Shown here one piece after another: positions 17,101 to 26,109 of a stretch of DNA of 64,000 bases; position 1 is the first letter of the stretch, and each line of letters opens with the position of its first letter. Both the position numbers and the translations under genes were made by a program. The notes beneath the pieces are model-generated. The model was not told the origin of the DNA and ran no database searches. It saw only the letters and a program-made list of their open reading frames with translations. The DNA comes from DASZIT01 sp963770635 (GTDB taxonomy: Bacteria > Actinomycetota > Acidimicrobiia > Acidimicrobiales > RAAP-2), in assembly GCA_963770635.1 (NCBI GenBank), contig CAVYQI010000002.1, positions 1 to 64,000 on the forward strand, read 5' to 3'.

Positions 17101-17367
17101 GTGCGTAATCGTCTCCTCTTCTCCAAACTGGGCAAAGTGAGATTTACACGCCACCTGCTCCAGCTGGACATCGTCGGGGGTCGGAATTTCGTGACACCCC
17201 TGGACGGATCCGCTGGCAGCGAGTCAAGTCGGATCCCGGTTTCGAACCGGGCATGCAGAACGCAACGAAGTATCGAGCGCGAAGGCGTCCGATGGGAGCC
17301 CCGGAAGTACCGGGTAAGCCCGAAAACGTCTGGCCGCGCTATGTACGCGCACGAGCGTGCATCGTGA
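17101..17367 (+). pseudogene. Remnant of a TIGR03936/DUF2344 radical-SAM-associated gene
   Basis: The first 18 codons, VRNRLLFSKLGKVRFTRH, match the conserved start of the TIGR03936/DUF2344 family, whose gene normally lies directly upstream of RNase E/G in actinobacteria. The rest of the 88-codon frame lacks family-like sequence, so most of the gene has been lost. A perfect hairpin (cccggtt-tcg-aaccggg, 17236-17252) lies in the decayed part. 16807-17100, between the PBP2 stop and this remnant, shows nothing else I can identify. A short functional peptide cannot be excluded. Confidence 0.5.
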
Positions 17368-17388
17368 GCAGTATTGAAAGGGATTTCG

Positions 17389-19683
17389 ATGTCAGAAGCA
17401 ATGACCGGGCCGCCGGTCGAGAAGCCGGCCAACGTGCCGGCGCTCTCGTCCGCGCCTGTGGGAGATGGCGCCAACGCTGAGGCTGGACAAAGGGGCGAGA
17501 CGCCTCGGTCTGATCCGTCAGTAACAGGAGAAGAGACTTCCGGGCGCCGCGATTCGGCCCCGGGTGCCGCGGATGCGCAGGTTGGCGGCCAATCGACCGC
17601 GGCGGAGGTTTCTCAGTCGGACTCATCGGCCGGTGCCGGGTCGGCCCCCACTCAGGTCGGATCCGAGGACGTCAGCTCCCGTCCCGCCTCGCCGCGAACC
17701 GGGCAGAGCCGCCGCCGACGAGGGTCTCGTGGCGGGCGTGGACGCTCCAAATCCGCCACATCGGGGTCGACAGCCGGACCCCCGACCCCTGGGGACGGCG
17801 ATGGTCCGAACGATACGGTTCGCTCGGTCGGCGCCGCCGACACGCCTGGCTCCACCGGTCAGACGCGTACTTCGAGCCTCACGGGCACCCCGGGCACCTC
17901 GGGCACTGCTGGCGCCTCGGGCATCACCGGCAGCGCCGGCACCTTCGGCACCCCGGGAACTGGTGTCGATGCCGTTCTCGGCGCTGCTGATGCTGGACCG
18001 GTGGCGGTAAATCGCCCTACCACGGTCCCGGGAGGGGCGCCGCCGCTGGTGCCTTCCACTCGGCCCAAGATCGGCGACACCCGGCCCGCCCGTCCCGGAT
18101 CGGTGGAGACCGAGTCCCGGCCGTCCGGCCCGGCGCAGAAATCCAGAAGCGGCTCCGGCAATGGGAGCCGCTCGGGCGGCGGCCGATCGGGTCGCAGCGG
18201 TGGATCCGGCGGCGGGCGATCGGGAAACGGTGGCGGATCCGGACGCAACGGTGGTGGATCGCGGGCCGGTGGCGTTGGCACCATCGGCAGCGAGACCTTC
18301 GGTAACGAGAACGGGGCGTCGGTCGAATCGCTCTCGCCCGTTCGCAATGCCGACGACGCGGTCAACAGCAACCGGAGAGGGGGTCGGGAGCGCCGGGGCA
18401 AGGCGGTCGGCCGCTACATGATGGTTGTCCACGTGCAGCCGGAGACGACACAGATTGCCCTGCTCGAAGGGCGCACGCTGGTTGAGCACTATGTTTCCCG
18501 GAAGTCGGACGATGCGACCCAGATCGACGGCAACATCTACCGGGGCCGGGTGCAGAACGTGCTTCCGGGCATGGAGGCTGCCTTCATCGACATCGGGACC
18601 CCGAAGAACGCCGTCCTCTACCGGGGAGACGTTCGCTACGACAAGGACGACATCGAGACGGGGACGGGGGACGCTTCCACCCAGCCCCGCATCGAGGAAG
18701 TGCTGCGACCCGGGCAGTCCATCCTGTGCCAGGTCACGAAGAACCCGATCGGGGCCAAGGGCGCCCGGCTCACCCAAGAGGTCTCGATTCCGGGCCGCTT
18801 CGTGGTCCTGGTCCCCGACAGCACCGCCTTCGGCATCTCCAAGCGGTTGGACGACAGCGAGCGGAAGCGGCTTCGGAAGATCGTCGATGCGGTCCGCCCG
18901 AAGGGCCACGGCCTGATCGTGCGGACGGCGGCGGCCGGAGCCAGTGCCGATGAGTTGCGCAACGACGTCGCCCGGCTGGTCACCCAGTGGGAGGGGATCT
19001 CCGCCGCGGCCGCCAAGGGCCAGGGTGCCGCCCTTCTCTACCGAGAACCAGTGACCGCGGTCAGAGTGATTCGCGAGGAGCTCAACCGTGAATACCGGGC
19101 GGTGGTCATCGACGACCTTGCCCTCTTCGAGCAGGTGCGCGACTACGTGGGGGCGGTCAACCCCGAGCTGGCCGACCGGGTGGAGTACTTCGACCCCGCG
19201 GAGGAGCCACTGCCGGTGTTCGAGCGGTACCACGTCCACGAGCAGCTCCACAAGGCCCTGGACCGGAAGGTGTACCTCCCCTCGGGCGGGTCGTTGGTGA
19301 TCGACCGGACCGAGGCGTTGACCGTCATCGACGTCAACACCGGGAAGAACGTCGGCACCACCAACCTCGAGGAGACGGTCTACCGCAACAACCTGGAGGC
19401 GGCCGAGGAGGTCGCCCGTCAGCTGCGGCTCCGCGACATCGGCGGGATCATCGTGATCGACTTCATCGACATGGAGATCCGGGAGAACCGGGACAAGGTG
19501 TCCAGCGCCCTCCGGGCCGCATTGGCCAGGGACAAGACCCGAACCCAGGTCTTCGACATCTCCGAGCTGGGCCTGGTGGAAATGACCCGGAAGCGGATCT
19601 CCGAGGGCCTCATCGAGTCGCTCTCGACCGTGTGTGAGGTCTGCGAGGGGCGCGGAATCGTCTTCACCCCCGGTGAGCTGTAG
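17389..19683 (+). CDS. rne: Rne/Rng family ribonuclease (RNase E/G)
   Basis: Endoribonuclease for rRNA maturation and mRNA decay, 764 aa. The S1 RNA-binding domain starts near residue 380 (GNIYRGRVQNVLPGMEAAFIDIG). The catalytic domain includes IDVNTGKNVG and DFIDMEIRENRDKV with the Mg-binding aspartates; VCEVCEGRG supplies the zinc-link cysteines, close to the C-terminus. The first 345 residues are disordered: a run of about nine Gly-X-Y triplets (GTPGTSGTAGASGITG) and a GGGRSGRSGGSGGG tract. As in mycobacteria, the disordered part precedes the catalytic core. ATG 17389, with GAAAGGG 8 bases upstream, is preferred over the TTG at 17374. Confidence 0.95.
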   Translation: MSEAMTGPPVEKPANVPALSSAPVGDGANAEAGQRGETPRSDPSVTGEETSGRRDSAPGAADAQVGGQSTAAEVSQSDSSAGAGSAPTQVGSEDVSSRPASPRTGQSRRRRGSRGGRGRSKSATSGSTAGPPTPGDGDGPNDTVRSVGAADTPGSTGQTRTSSLTGTPGTSGTAGASGITGSAGTFGTPGTGVDAVLGAADAGPVAVNRPTTVPGGAPPLVPSTRPKIGDTRPARPGSVETESRPSGPAQKSRSGSGNGSRSGGGRSGRSGGSGGGRSGNGGGSGRNGGGSRAGGVGTIGSETFGNENGASVESLSPVRNADDAVNSNRRGGRERRGKAVGRYMMVVHVQPETTQIALLEGRTLVEHYVSRKSDDATQIDGNIYRGRVQNVLPGMEAAFIDIGTPKNAVLYRGDVRYDKDDIETGTGDASTQPRIEEVLRPGQSILCQVTKNPIGAKGARLTQEVSIPGRFVVLVPDSTAFGISKRLDDSERKRLRKIVDAVRPKGHGLIVRTAAAGASADELRNDVARLVTQWEGISAAAAKGQGAALLYREPVTAVRVIREELNREYRAVVIDDLALFEQVRDYVGAVNPELADRVEYFDPAEEPLPVFERYHVHEQLHKALDRKVYLPSGGSLVIDRTEALTVIDVNTGKNVGTTNLEETVYRNNLEAAEEVARQLRLRDIGGIIVIDFIDMEIRENRDKVSSALRAALARDKTRTQVFDISELGLVEMTRKRISEGLIESLSTVCEVCEGRGIVFTPGEL

Positions 19684-19695
19684 AGTTATCCCCTT

Positions 19696-20010
19696 ATGTA
19701 CGCAGTGATCCAAACCGGAGGAAAGCAGGAGCGGGTGGCCGAGGGCCAGGAGCTCCGCGTCGAGTTGCTGGGCCAGGAGCCCGGGTCGGAGGTGGCGTTC
19801 ACCCCGGTCCTGGTGGTCGACGGCGACACCGTGCTGGCCACCCCGGCCGATCTGGCCAAGGCTTCGGTGACCGCCCAGGTGGTCGGAGAAGAGCTCGGGC
19901 CCAAGATCCGAGGGTTCACCTACAAGAACAAGTCGAACCAGAGCACCCGGTGGGGTCACCGGCAGCGCTACTCGACGATTAAGATCACCGGTATCACCGC
20001 CGCGGGCTGA
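19696..20010 (+). CDS. rplU: 50S ribosomal protein L21
   Basis: 104-aa large-subunit protein beginning YAVIQTGGKQERV and containing the C-terminal KSNQSTRWGHRQRYSTIKI typical of L21. Starts 12 bases after the RNase E/G stop, so probably co-transcribed. TAGAGT at 19681-19686, over the preceding stop codon, could be an internal -10. Confidence 0.98.
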   Translation: MYAVIQTGGKQERVAEGQELRVELLGQEPGSEVAFTPVLVVDGDTVLATPADLAKASVTAQVVGEELGPKIRGFTYKNKSNQSTRWGHRQRYSTIKITGITAAG

Positions 20011-20112
20011 GTCCCGGCGCGGCCACCGAGTCGCAGCACCGGCAAGTACAGCAACGACCGACCGCAGCGTGAGTACGACGCAGCAGAGCGAGAACGAGAA
20101 GGAGTTTCCGGC

Positions 20113-20367
20113 GTGTCCAAGACGAAAGGTGGCGGTTCAACCCGCAACGGTCGGGATTCGAACGCCCAGCGCCTGGGGGTGAAGAACTTCGGCGGCACCA
20201 CCGTGCAGGCCGGGGCGATCATCCTCCGCCAACGTGGCACCAAGTTCCATCCCGGGCTCAACGTCGGGAAGGGCGGCGACGACACGTTGTACGCCCTGAC
20301 CGCCGGCACCGTCCAGTTCGCCAGCCGAAAAGGCCGGAAGCTGGTCGACGTCATCACCGACGCCTGA
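20113..20367 (+). CDS. rpmA: 50S ribosomal protein L27
   Basis: 84-aa large-subunit protein. SKTKGGGSTRNGRDSN is the conserved N-terminal arm reaching the peptidyl-transferase centre, followed by GTKFHPGLNVGKGGDDTL. The N-terminus has no cleavable Firmicutes-type extension. GTG start with AGGAG 10 bases upstream; 102-base gap from rplU. Confidence 0.98.
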   Translation: MSKTKGGGSTRNGRDSNAQRLGVKNFGGTTVQAGAIILRQRGTKFHPGLNVGKGGDDTLYALTAGTVQFASRKGRKLVDVITDA

Positions 20368-20417
20368 TCCGTCGCAAGCTCCGTCCTGGTTCGTTGACCG
20401 GTGAGCGGGTCGACACG

Positions 20418-21177
20418 GTGACGGCGACCGTTCCTCCTAATCGGAAGGTGGTGCTCGACGGCTGCGTGAACTTCCGCGACCTGGGCGGCTACCGGACGGC
20501 TGACGGCCATCAAACCCGCTGGCGCCGACTATTCCGCGGCCGACGGCCTCAACCGGCTGAGTCCCAATGACCGAGCTCGGTTGCGGGACATGGGCCTGGC
20601 CACCGTGATCGATCTCCGCACCGTCGATGAAGGCGAGCAGCGCGGTTCGTTCCCGGTTGAGGAGGTGCCGGTGAGGTATCACAGCCTTCCGCTCGCCGAT
20701 GTCCTTCCGACCCCGGAGGAGCTTGCCGCCTGGGAGGAGGCGTCCTACGTGGCGTCCCACTATTTCGACCTGGTCGTCGGCCGTGGTGAGGTGCTGGGCC
20801 GGGCCATCAACCTGCTCGCCGAGGGCGACGCCCTCCCCGCGGTCGTGCACTGCAGCGCCGGGAAGGATCGCACCGGGGTGCTTTCGGCGCTTGTTCTGGC
20901 CTTCCTCGGGGTGCCCGACCAGACGATCGTGGAGGATTACGCCCTTAGCGCTCCGGCCATGGTCATGTTGTTCGAGCGACTCAAGGATGAGTACCCGGAT
21001 TCGGTGGAGATCGTGACCAAACTGGCTCCGGCTCTGATCCAGGTGGCGCCCGAGACGATGGCGAACCTGCTCGACGCGCTCCGTGCCGAGTATGGGTCGT
21101 ACGACGGGCTGGCTGAACACCTCGGCGTGTCCGAGGCGGTCGCCCGGCTGCGCCCGGTTCTGCTCGAAGCCGTCTGA
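20418..21177 (+). pseudogene. Tyrosine phosphatase-like gene split by a frameshift
   Basis: Two frames together match the bacterial Y_phosphatase3 family. Frame one runs from the GTG at 20418 (VNFRDLGGYRTADGHQTRW, then RRLFR). At about 20538 the text jumps to another frame with ADGLNRLSPNDRARLRDMG and stays there to 21177, including the P-loop VVHCSAGKDRTGVLSA (Cys-x5-Arg). One extra G in ccgcggccg explains the switch. The downstream part alone, from the TTG at 20581, would keep the catalytic loop but lose the N-terminal strand. Either a recent pseudogene or a sequencing error. Lies between rpmA and obg. Confidence 0.7.
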
Positions 21178-21247
21178 GCCGTATCGGCCGTCTCAGCCGT
21201 ATCGGCCGTCTAGCAGTATCGGCCGTCTCAGCAGTATCGGCCGTCGA
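21178..21247. repeat. Four tandem copies of a 17-18 bp unit
   Basis: Units read gccgtatcggccgtctca, gccgtatcggccgtcta, gcagtatcggccgtctca and gcagtatcggccgtcga. Each contains the palindrome cggccg. They begin at the phosphatase stop codon and end about 80 bases before the obg -10 element. Confidence 0.8.
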
Positions 21248-21325
21248 CACTGTTTCGGCCCCTTTGACCCCGGACAAAACCGAGCGTGATCAGGGCAGCC
21301 GTCGGGTCGGCCGACGGTCGATCGG

Positions 21326-21331
21326 TAGGAT
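21326..21331 (+). promoter_or_regulatory. Candidate -10 element for obg
   Basis: TAGGAT ends exactly 6 bases before the obg ATG (21338), which predicts transcription starting at the start codon. No Shine-Dalgarno is present. Confidence 0.45.
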
Positions 21332-21337
21332 CGAGGG

Positions 21338-22687
21338 ATGTCCGGATTCGTCGATGAGGCCCAGCTCCATGTGAAAGCGGGCGATGGCGGGGCCGGCGCG
21401 GTGGCGTTTCGGCGCGAGGCGCACGTAGACAAGGGCGGTCCCGATGGCGGTGACGGGGGGCGGGGAGGCGACGTCTGGCTGGTGGCCACCACCAACCAGT
21501 CCTCGCTGCTGGGATTCCGCGATCATCCCTATCGCAAGGGCGGCGACGGCGGTCACGGCGGCGGCAAGAAGAAGCACGGAGCCAGGGGAGCGGATCTCGA
21601 GGTACCCGTCCCGGTCGGGACCCGGGCCCGTACCGCCGAAGGGAAGTTGCTGGCTGACCTGGTCGGTCCAGGTGACCGGTGGCTGGCAGCCGAGGGCGGC
21701 CGGGGTGGTCGGGGCAACGCCAGCTTCCTTACCAACCGCCGCCGGGCGCCGGCCTTCGCCGAACAGGGTGAGAAGGGCCACGAACAGTGGTACGACCTCG
21801 AACTGGCCCTGGTCGCCGACGTGGCGCTGGTCGGATTCCCCAACGTCGGCAAGAGCACCTTGATCTCGAGGATCTCGGCAGCCAAGCCCAAGGTCGCCGA
21901 CTACCCGTTCACCACCCTCGAACCCCACCTCGGGGTGGTTCGCTGCGACGACGACTCCAACTTCACCATGGCGGACATCCCCGGCCTGGTGGAAGGGGCC
22001 GCGGAGGGGAAGGGCCTCGGGCACCAGTTCTTGCGGCATATCACCCGGTCGCGGGTCCTGGTGGTGCTCATCGAGCTCGACCCGGTCACCGGTGTCCCGC
22101 CCTCCGTGCAACATCGGGTGCTCATCGACGAGTTGGGTCGGTACCGCCCCGATCTGCTCGACCGGCCGCGCCTGGTGGTCGGTTCGAAGGCCGACGCTGC
22201 CGGGATCGTCGATGTGTCCGATGTCGCCGCCCTGTTCGGGTCGGGCACCGACGCCGGCGGGGTTGGCGGGAGCTTCCAGCCGAATCTGGTGATCTCGGCG
22301 GTCACCGGACTGGGCATCTCGACACTGGTCGGCACGTTGGGGACGATGGTGGCCGCCACTCGTGCCGAGGAGCCCGAGCCAACCGGCAACGTGGTGATCC
22401 ATCGCCCGCTCCCCGAGGGCTTCAGCGTGGAGAAGGTCGATGACGGCGTCTACGAGGTGTTCGGCAAGGTGGTGGAACGGGCGGTGGCACTCAACGATGT
22501 GACCACCGACGAAGCCGCCGACTACATCCAGGATCGCCTGCGCAAGATCGGGGTCGATCGGGCCCTGGCCCGGGCCGGGGCCCGGGACGGCGACGAGGTC
22601 CGCATCGGGGAGATCTCGTTCACCTGGTACCGCGATCAGCCGGAGTTCACCGGCGTCCCGTCGAGCCGCCGGCGACGCTCGTCATGA
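21338..22687 (+). CDS. obg: GTPase Obg
   Basis: Ribosome-assembly and stress-response GTPase, 449 aa. The glycine-rich Obg domain occupies residues 1-155 (GGDGGHGGGKKKHG, GGRGGRGNASF). The G domain follows with G1 GFPNVGKST (166-173), G2 in YPFTTLEPHLG, G3 DIPGL, and a G4-like VGSKAD in place of NKxD. The C-terminal OCT domain ends in GDEVRIGEISFTWY. Its TGA overlaps the proB ATG (ATGA), so the two are translationally coupled. Confidence 0.97.
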   Translation: MSGFVDEAQLHVKAGDGGAGAVAFRREAHVDKGGPDGGDGGRGGDVWLVATTNQSSLLGFRDHPYRKGGDGGHGGGKKKHGARGADLEVPVPVGTRARTAEGKLLADLVGPGDRWLAAEGGRGGRGNASFLTNRRRAPAFAEQGEKGHEQWYDLELALVADVALVGFPNVGKSTLISRISAAKPKVADYPFTTLEPHLGVVRCDDDSNFTMADIPGLVEGAAEGKGLGHQFLRHITRSRVLVVLIELDPVTGVPPSVQHRVLIDELGRYRPDLLDRPRLVVGSKADAAGIVDVSDVAALFGSGTDAGGVGGSFQPNLVISAVTGLGISTLVGTLGTMVAATRAEEPEPTGNVVIHRPLPEGFSVEKVDDGVYEVFGKVVERAVALNDVTTDEAADYIQDRLRKIGVDRALARAGARDGDEVRIGEISFTWYRDQPEFTGVPSSRRRRSS

Positions 22688-23811
22688 GCGGCGCCTCCCA
22701 GACCTCCGCGGTACCGGCGCGGACGGTGGTCGTCAAGATCGGGTCGTCGTCGGTCACCGACGACGGGGGAGGGATCGATGCCGACGCGGTGGCCAAATTG
22801 GCCGACGAGGTGGGCCGGCTTCGAACCGCGGGAAACCGGGTGGTGGTGGTCACCTCCGGCGCCATCGCCGCCGGCTGGACCATCCTCTCGCCGGGCACCC
22901 CCCGGCCATCCGATCTGGCCACGCTGCAGGCCGTCGCCGCCATCGGCCAACACCGCCTGATGACGGTGTGGAGCGACGCCCTCCAGGACTGCGATCTGGT
23001 CGCCGGCCAGGTGCTGCTGGCACCGCTCGACTTTGTCCATCGCAGCCAGTACCTGCACGCCCGCCAGACCCTGGCCCGGCTGCTCGAGCTCGGCGTGGTC
23101 CCGGTGGTGAACGAGAACGACGCGGTGGCCGATGAGGAGATCCGTTTCGGCGACAACGACCGGCTGGCCGCCCTGGTCGCCCACCTGGTCGGCGCCGACC
23201 TTCTGATCCTGCTGACCGATACCGCCGGTCTGTTCACCGGCGACCCGAAACGGACGTCGGAGGCATCCCTCATTGCCGAGGTGGTCGAGATCGACAACGA
23301 GCTGGAGCGGATTGCCGGCGGCCCGGGCAGCTCGGTCGGGAGCGGCGGGATGGGCTCCAAGCTGGCGGCGGCCAAGATCGCGGTGTGGTCGGGGGTGGAG
23401 GCGGTGATCGCCGATGCCTCTCACCCTGACGTGCTGGTCGCGGTGACCTCCGGCGCCCCGGGGGTGGGAACCCGCTTTCGTCCCCGGGATCGCCGTCTCC
23501 CGGCCCGAAAGCTGTGGATCGCCTTCGCCATCGGCGCCAGCGGCACCGTGCTGGTCGACGAAGGGGCCCGCCGGGCTCTGGTGGAGCGGGGCACCTCGCT
23601 GCTCCCCGCCGGGGTGGTGTCGGTGGTCGGCGAGTTCGGCACCGACGCGGCGGTGGAGATCGCCGGGCCGGACGGGGAAGTCTTCGCCAAGGGGCTGGTC
23701 AGCCATCCGGCGTCGGTGGTGGCCACCTGGGCCGGCCATCGTTCCTCCGAACTTCCCGAGAATCTGGCGCCGGAGGTCGTCCACCGTGACGATCTGGTGG
23801 TGCTGGTTTGA
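22684..23811 (+). CDS. proB: Glutamate 5-kinase
   Basis: First enzyme of proline synthesis, phosphorylating glutamate, 375 aa. The amino-acid-kinase domain shows VVKIGSSSVTDDGG, VVTSGAIAAGW, NENDAVADEEIRFGDND and LLTDTAGLFT. A C-terminal PUA domain is present (KLWIAFAIGASGTVLVDEGA), as in the longer bacterial form. Four-base overlap with obg; proA starts 110 bases downstream. Confidence 0.96.
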   Translation: MSGASQTSAVPARTVVVKIGSSSVTDDGGGIDADAVAKLADEVGRLRTAGNRVVVVTSGAIAAGWTILSPGTPRPSDLATLQAVAAIGQHRLMTVWSDALQDCDLVAGQVLLAPLDFVHRSQYLHARQTLARLLELGVVPVVNENDAVADEEIRFGDNDRLAALVAHLVGADLLILLTDTAGLFTGDPKRTSEASLIAEVVEIDNELERIAGGPGSSVGSGGMGSKLAAAKIAVWSGVEAVIADASHPDVLVAVTSGAPGVGTRFRPRDRRLPARKLWIAFAIGASGTVLVDEGARRALVERGTSLLPAGVVSVVGEFGTDAAVEIAGPDGEVFAKGLVSHPASVVATWAGHRSSELPENLAPEVVHRDDLVVLV

Positions 23812-23908
23812 GGCCCCGGGCGCGAATCGGCTCGCCGGGGCCGTCCCCCTCGGTGGCGATGGTCGGGGCTGCGTGCCTGGTCGGGATGGCCCTCTCTCCC
23901 CCCGCAAG

Positions 23909-23914
23909 TACGCT
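23909..23914 (+). promoter_or_regulatory. Candidate -10 element for proA
   Basis: TACGCT lies 6 bases before the GTG at 23921, which supports that start over the adjacent in-frame GTG at 23915. Confidence 0.4.
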
Positions 23915-23920
23915 GTGGCG

Positions 23921-25177
23921 GTGAACGGAAGCTCCGCGTCCACCCTGGTGGACCTCGCACAACGGGCCAACGCCGCATCGCGGGTGCTGGCCCGGTCGTC
24001 GGAGGCGGTCCGCAACGAAGCCATCTACCGGGCCGCCGACCTCATCGAGCAGGAGTCCGACCGGATCCTCACCACCAACGCCGAGGACGTGACCGGCTTC
24101 GAAGCGACCGGGGCCGAGGCTTCCACCGTCGACCGGCTCCGCCTCGACCCCGCCCGGGTGGCGGGGATGGCCCAGGGGCTGCGCCAGGTAGCCGGGCTGG
24201 CCGACCCGGTGGGCGAGATCGTCGACGGCTGGGTCCGGCCCAACGGCCTTCGCATCCAGCGGGTGCGGGTGCCGCTCGGGGTGATCGGGATCATCTACGA
24301 GAACCGTCCCAACGTGACCAGCGATGCGGCGGGATTGTGCCTCAAGTCCGGCAATGCCGTCCTGCTGCGGGGGTCATCGTCGGCGATCGGCACCAATGCC
24401 GTCATCGCCGGGCTGCTGCGCCTCGGCCTGGAGAAAGCGGGACTCCCGGAGGATGCGGTCGGCCTGGTGACGGACACCAGCCACCAGTCAGCGGTGGACT
24501 TCATGCGGCTGGAGGGGATGATCGACTGCCTGATCCCCCGGGGGGGCCCGGCGTTGGTGGCGGCCATCAAGGAGCATGCCACCGTGCCCTACGTACTGGA
24601 CGGCGCCGGGAACTGCCACGTCTACGTGGACGCGGCCGCGGATCTGGCCATGGCCCGCTCGATCGTGCGCAACGCCAAGACCCACCGCCCCGGAGTGTGC
24701 AACGCGGCCGAGACCCTGCTGGTGCACCGGCAGGTGGCGACCGAGTTCCTTTCCGATCTCGGCTCGGTGCTGCCGGAGGTTGAACTGGTGGGAGACCGCG
24801 CCACGCGGCAATTGCTTCCCTCGGTGGGGATCGCCACCGAAGAGGACTACGCCACCGAGTTCCTCGATTTGAAGATGGCCGTCGCGGTGGTGGACGATCT
24901 CGACGGCGCCATCGACCACATCGCTCGGTTCGGATCAGGACATTCGGAGGCAATCATCACACGCGACCTCGCAACAGCCACCCGGTTCACCACGGAGGTC
25001 GATGCCGCCGCGGTGCTGGTCAACGCCTCCACCCGGTTCGTGGACGGGGAGGAGTTCGGGCTGGGCGCGGAGATCGGCATCTCCACCCAGAAGCTCCATG
25101 CCCGGGGCCCGATGGGCATCCGGGCCTTGACCTGTGTGAAGTACATCGTCCACGGCGAAGGCCAGGTGCGGTCATGA
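23921..25177 (+). CDS. proA: Gamma-glutamyl phosphate reductase
   Basis: NADPH-dependent second step of proline synthesis, 418 aa, an aldehyde-dehydrogenase-fold enzyme. Visible motifs: GVIGIIYENRPNVTSDA, LKSGNAVLLRGSS, YVLDGAGNCHVYVD, and the catalytic cysteine in HRPGVCNAAETLLVH. The C-terminus GLGAEIGISTQKLHARGPMG is family standard. The in-frame stretch back to 23786 lies inside the end of proB and is not family-like. The TGA overlaps the next ATG (ATGA), linking proA to the MoxR/VWA pair. Confidence 0.95.
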   Translation: MNGSSASTLVDLAQRANAASRVLARSSEAVRNEAIYRAADLIEQESDRILTTNAEDVTGFEATGAEASTVDRLRLDPARVAGMAQGLRQVAGLADPVGEIVDGWVRPNGLRIQRVRVPLGVIGIIYENRPNVTSDAAGLCLKSGNAVLLRGSSSAIGTNAVIAGLLRLGLEKAGLPEDAVGLVTDTSHQSAVDFMRLEGMIDCLIPRGGPALVAAIKEHATVPYVLDGAGNCHVYVDAAADLAMARSIVRNAKTHRPGVCNAAETLLVHRQVATEFLSDLGSVLPEVELVGDRATRQLLPSVGIATEEDYATEFLDLKMAVAVVDDLDGAIDHIARFGSGHSEAIITRDLATATRFTTEVDAAAVLVNASTRFVDGEEFGLGAEIGISTQKLHARGPMGIRALTCVKYIVHGEGQVRS

Positions 25178-26088
25178 CCGCCAGCGACATCATCACCACC
25201 GGGTTCCCGGTGGCCGGCGACCCCCGGTTCGATTCGATCGACGCGGTACGCGAGGGACTGGCCAGCGTCGACTACCTGGCCGACGAAGGCATTGCCGGCG
25301 TCGTGTACCTGGCCGACCGGTTGGCCAAGCCGGTCCTGGTGGAGGGGCCGGCCGGGACCGGGAAGACCGAGCTGGCCAAGTCGGTGGCCCGGCTGACCGG
25401 ATGCCGGTTGATCCGCTTGCAGTGTTACGAAGGGCTGGACGAGTCCAAGGCGCTGTACGAATGGAACTACAAGAAGCAGCTGTTGCGGATTCAGGCCGGG
25501 GCCGACGAGGCCTGGCAGCAGCTGGAAGACGACATCTTCTCCGAGGAGTTCTTGCTGACCCGCCCGCTGCTCGAAGCCATCCGCTCCCCGGATCCGGTGG
25601 TGCTGCTCATCGATGAGGTCGACCGGGTGGAGCTGGAGACCGAGGCGCTCCTGCTCGAGATCCTCTCCGAGTACCAGGTCTCGATCCCGGAGCTGGGGAC
25701 CGTCCGGGCCACCCAGATCCCACTGGTCTTCCTCACCTCGAACAACACCCGGGAACTGTCGGAGGCGCTGAAGCGCCGTTGCCTCTACCTCCACATCGAC
25801 TATCCCCAGCTCGATCGGGAGCGGGCCATCATCGAGACCCGGGTACCGGGAATCGACGCGGCGTTGGCCGACCAGGTCGCCCGCATCGTCCGCTCCCTCC
25901 GCACCCTCGAGCTGAAGAAACTTCCGTCGGTGTCGGAGACGCTCGATTGGGCCCGGACCCTGGTCGTGCTCGGAGTGGAGTCCATCGATGCCGAACGCGC
26001 CCGGGACACCCTCAACATCCTTCTCAAGTACCGATCGGACATCGACCGAGCCGCCAAGGAATTGGCCGGCGTCGAGGCCTCTGACTGA
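25174..26088 (+). CDS. MoxR-family AAA+ ATPase
   Basis: 304-aa AAA+ protein with Walker A EGPAGTGKTELAKS, Walker B VVLLIDEVDRVE, and the sensor segment VFLTSNNTRELSEALKRRC with the arginine finger region. MoxR ATPases act as chaperones that mature or assemble partner complexes, usually with an adjacent VWA protein, as here. ATG overlaps the proA stop. A homologous MoxR-VWA pair follows proA in mycobacteria, but its client is not established. Confidence 0.92.
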   Translation: MTASDIITTGFPVAGDPRFDSIDAVREGLASVDYLADEGIAGVVYLADRLAKPVLVEGPAGTGKTELAKSVARLTGCRLIRLQCYEGLDESKALYEWNYKKQLLRIQAGADEAWQQLEDDIFSEEFLLTRPLLEAIRSPDPVVLLIDEVDRVELETEALLLEILSEYQVSIPELGTVRATQIPLVFLTSNNTRELSEALKRRCLYLHIDYPQLDRERAIIETRVPGIDAALADQVARIVRSLRTLELKKLPSVSETLDWARTLVVLGVESIDAERARDTLNILLKYRSDIDRAAKELAGVEASD

Positions 26089-26109
26089 ATCTGAGTCAGG
26101 ACATTCGCC

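Noticed and set aside
17236..17252. Possible tRNA T-arm (cccggtttcgaaccggg)
   Set aside because: It is a simple palindrome. No acceptor, D-arm or anticodon arm can be built around it, and the TTCRA loop is out of register. No tRNA gene was found anywhere in the window.
17623..19959. Minus-strand open frame of 778 codons opposite RNase E/G
   Set aside because: Antisense shadow of the plus-strand ribonuclease and L21 genes; composition is His/Gly/Asp-rich as expected for complementary GC-rich codons.
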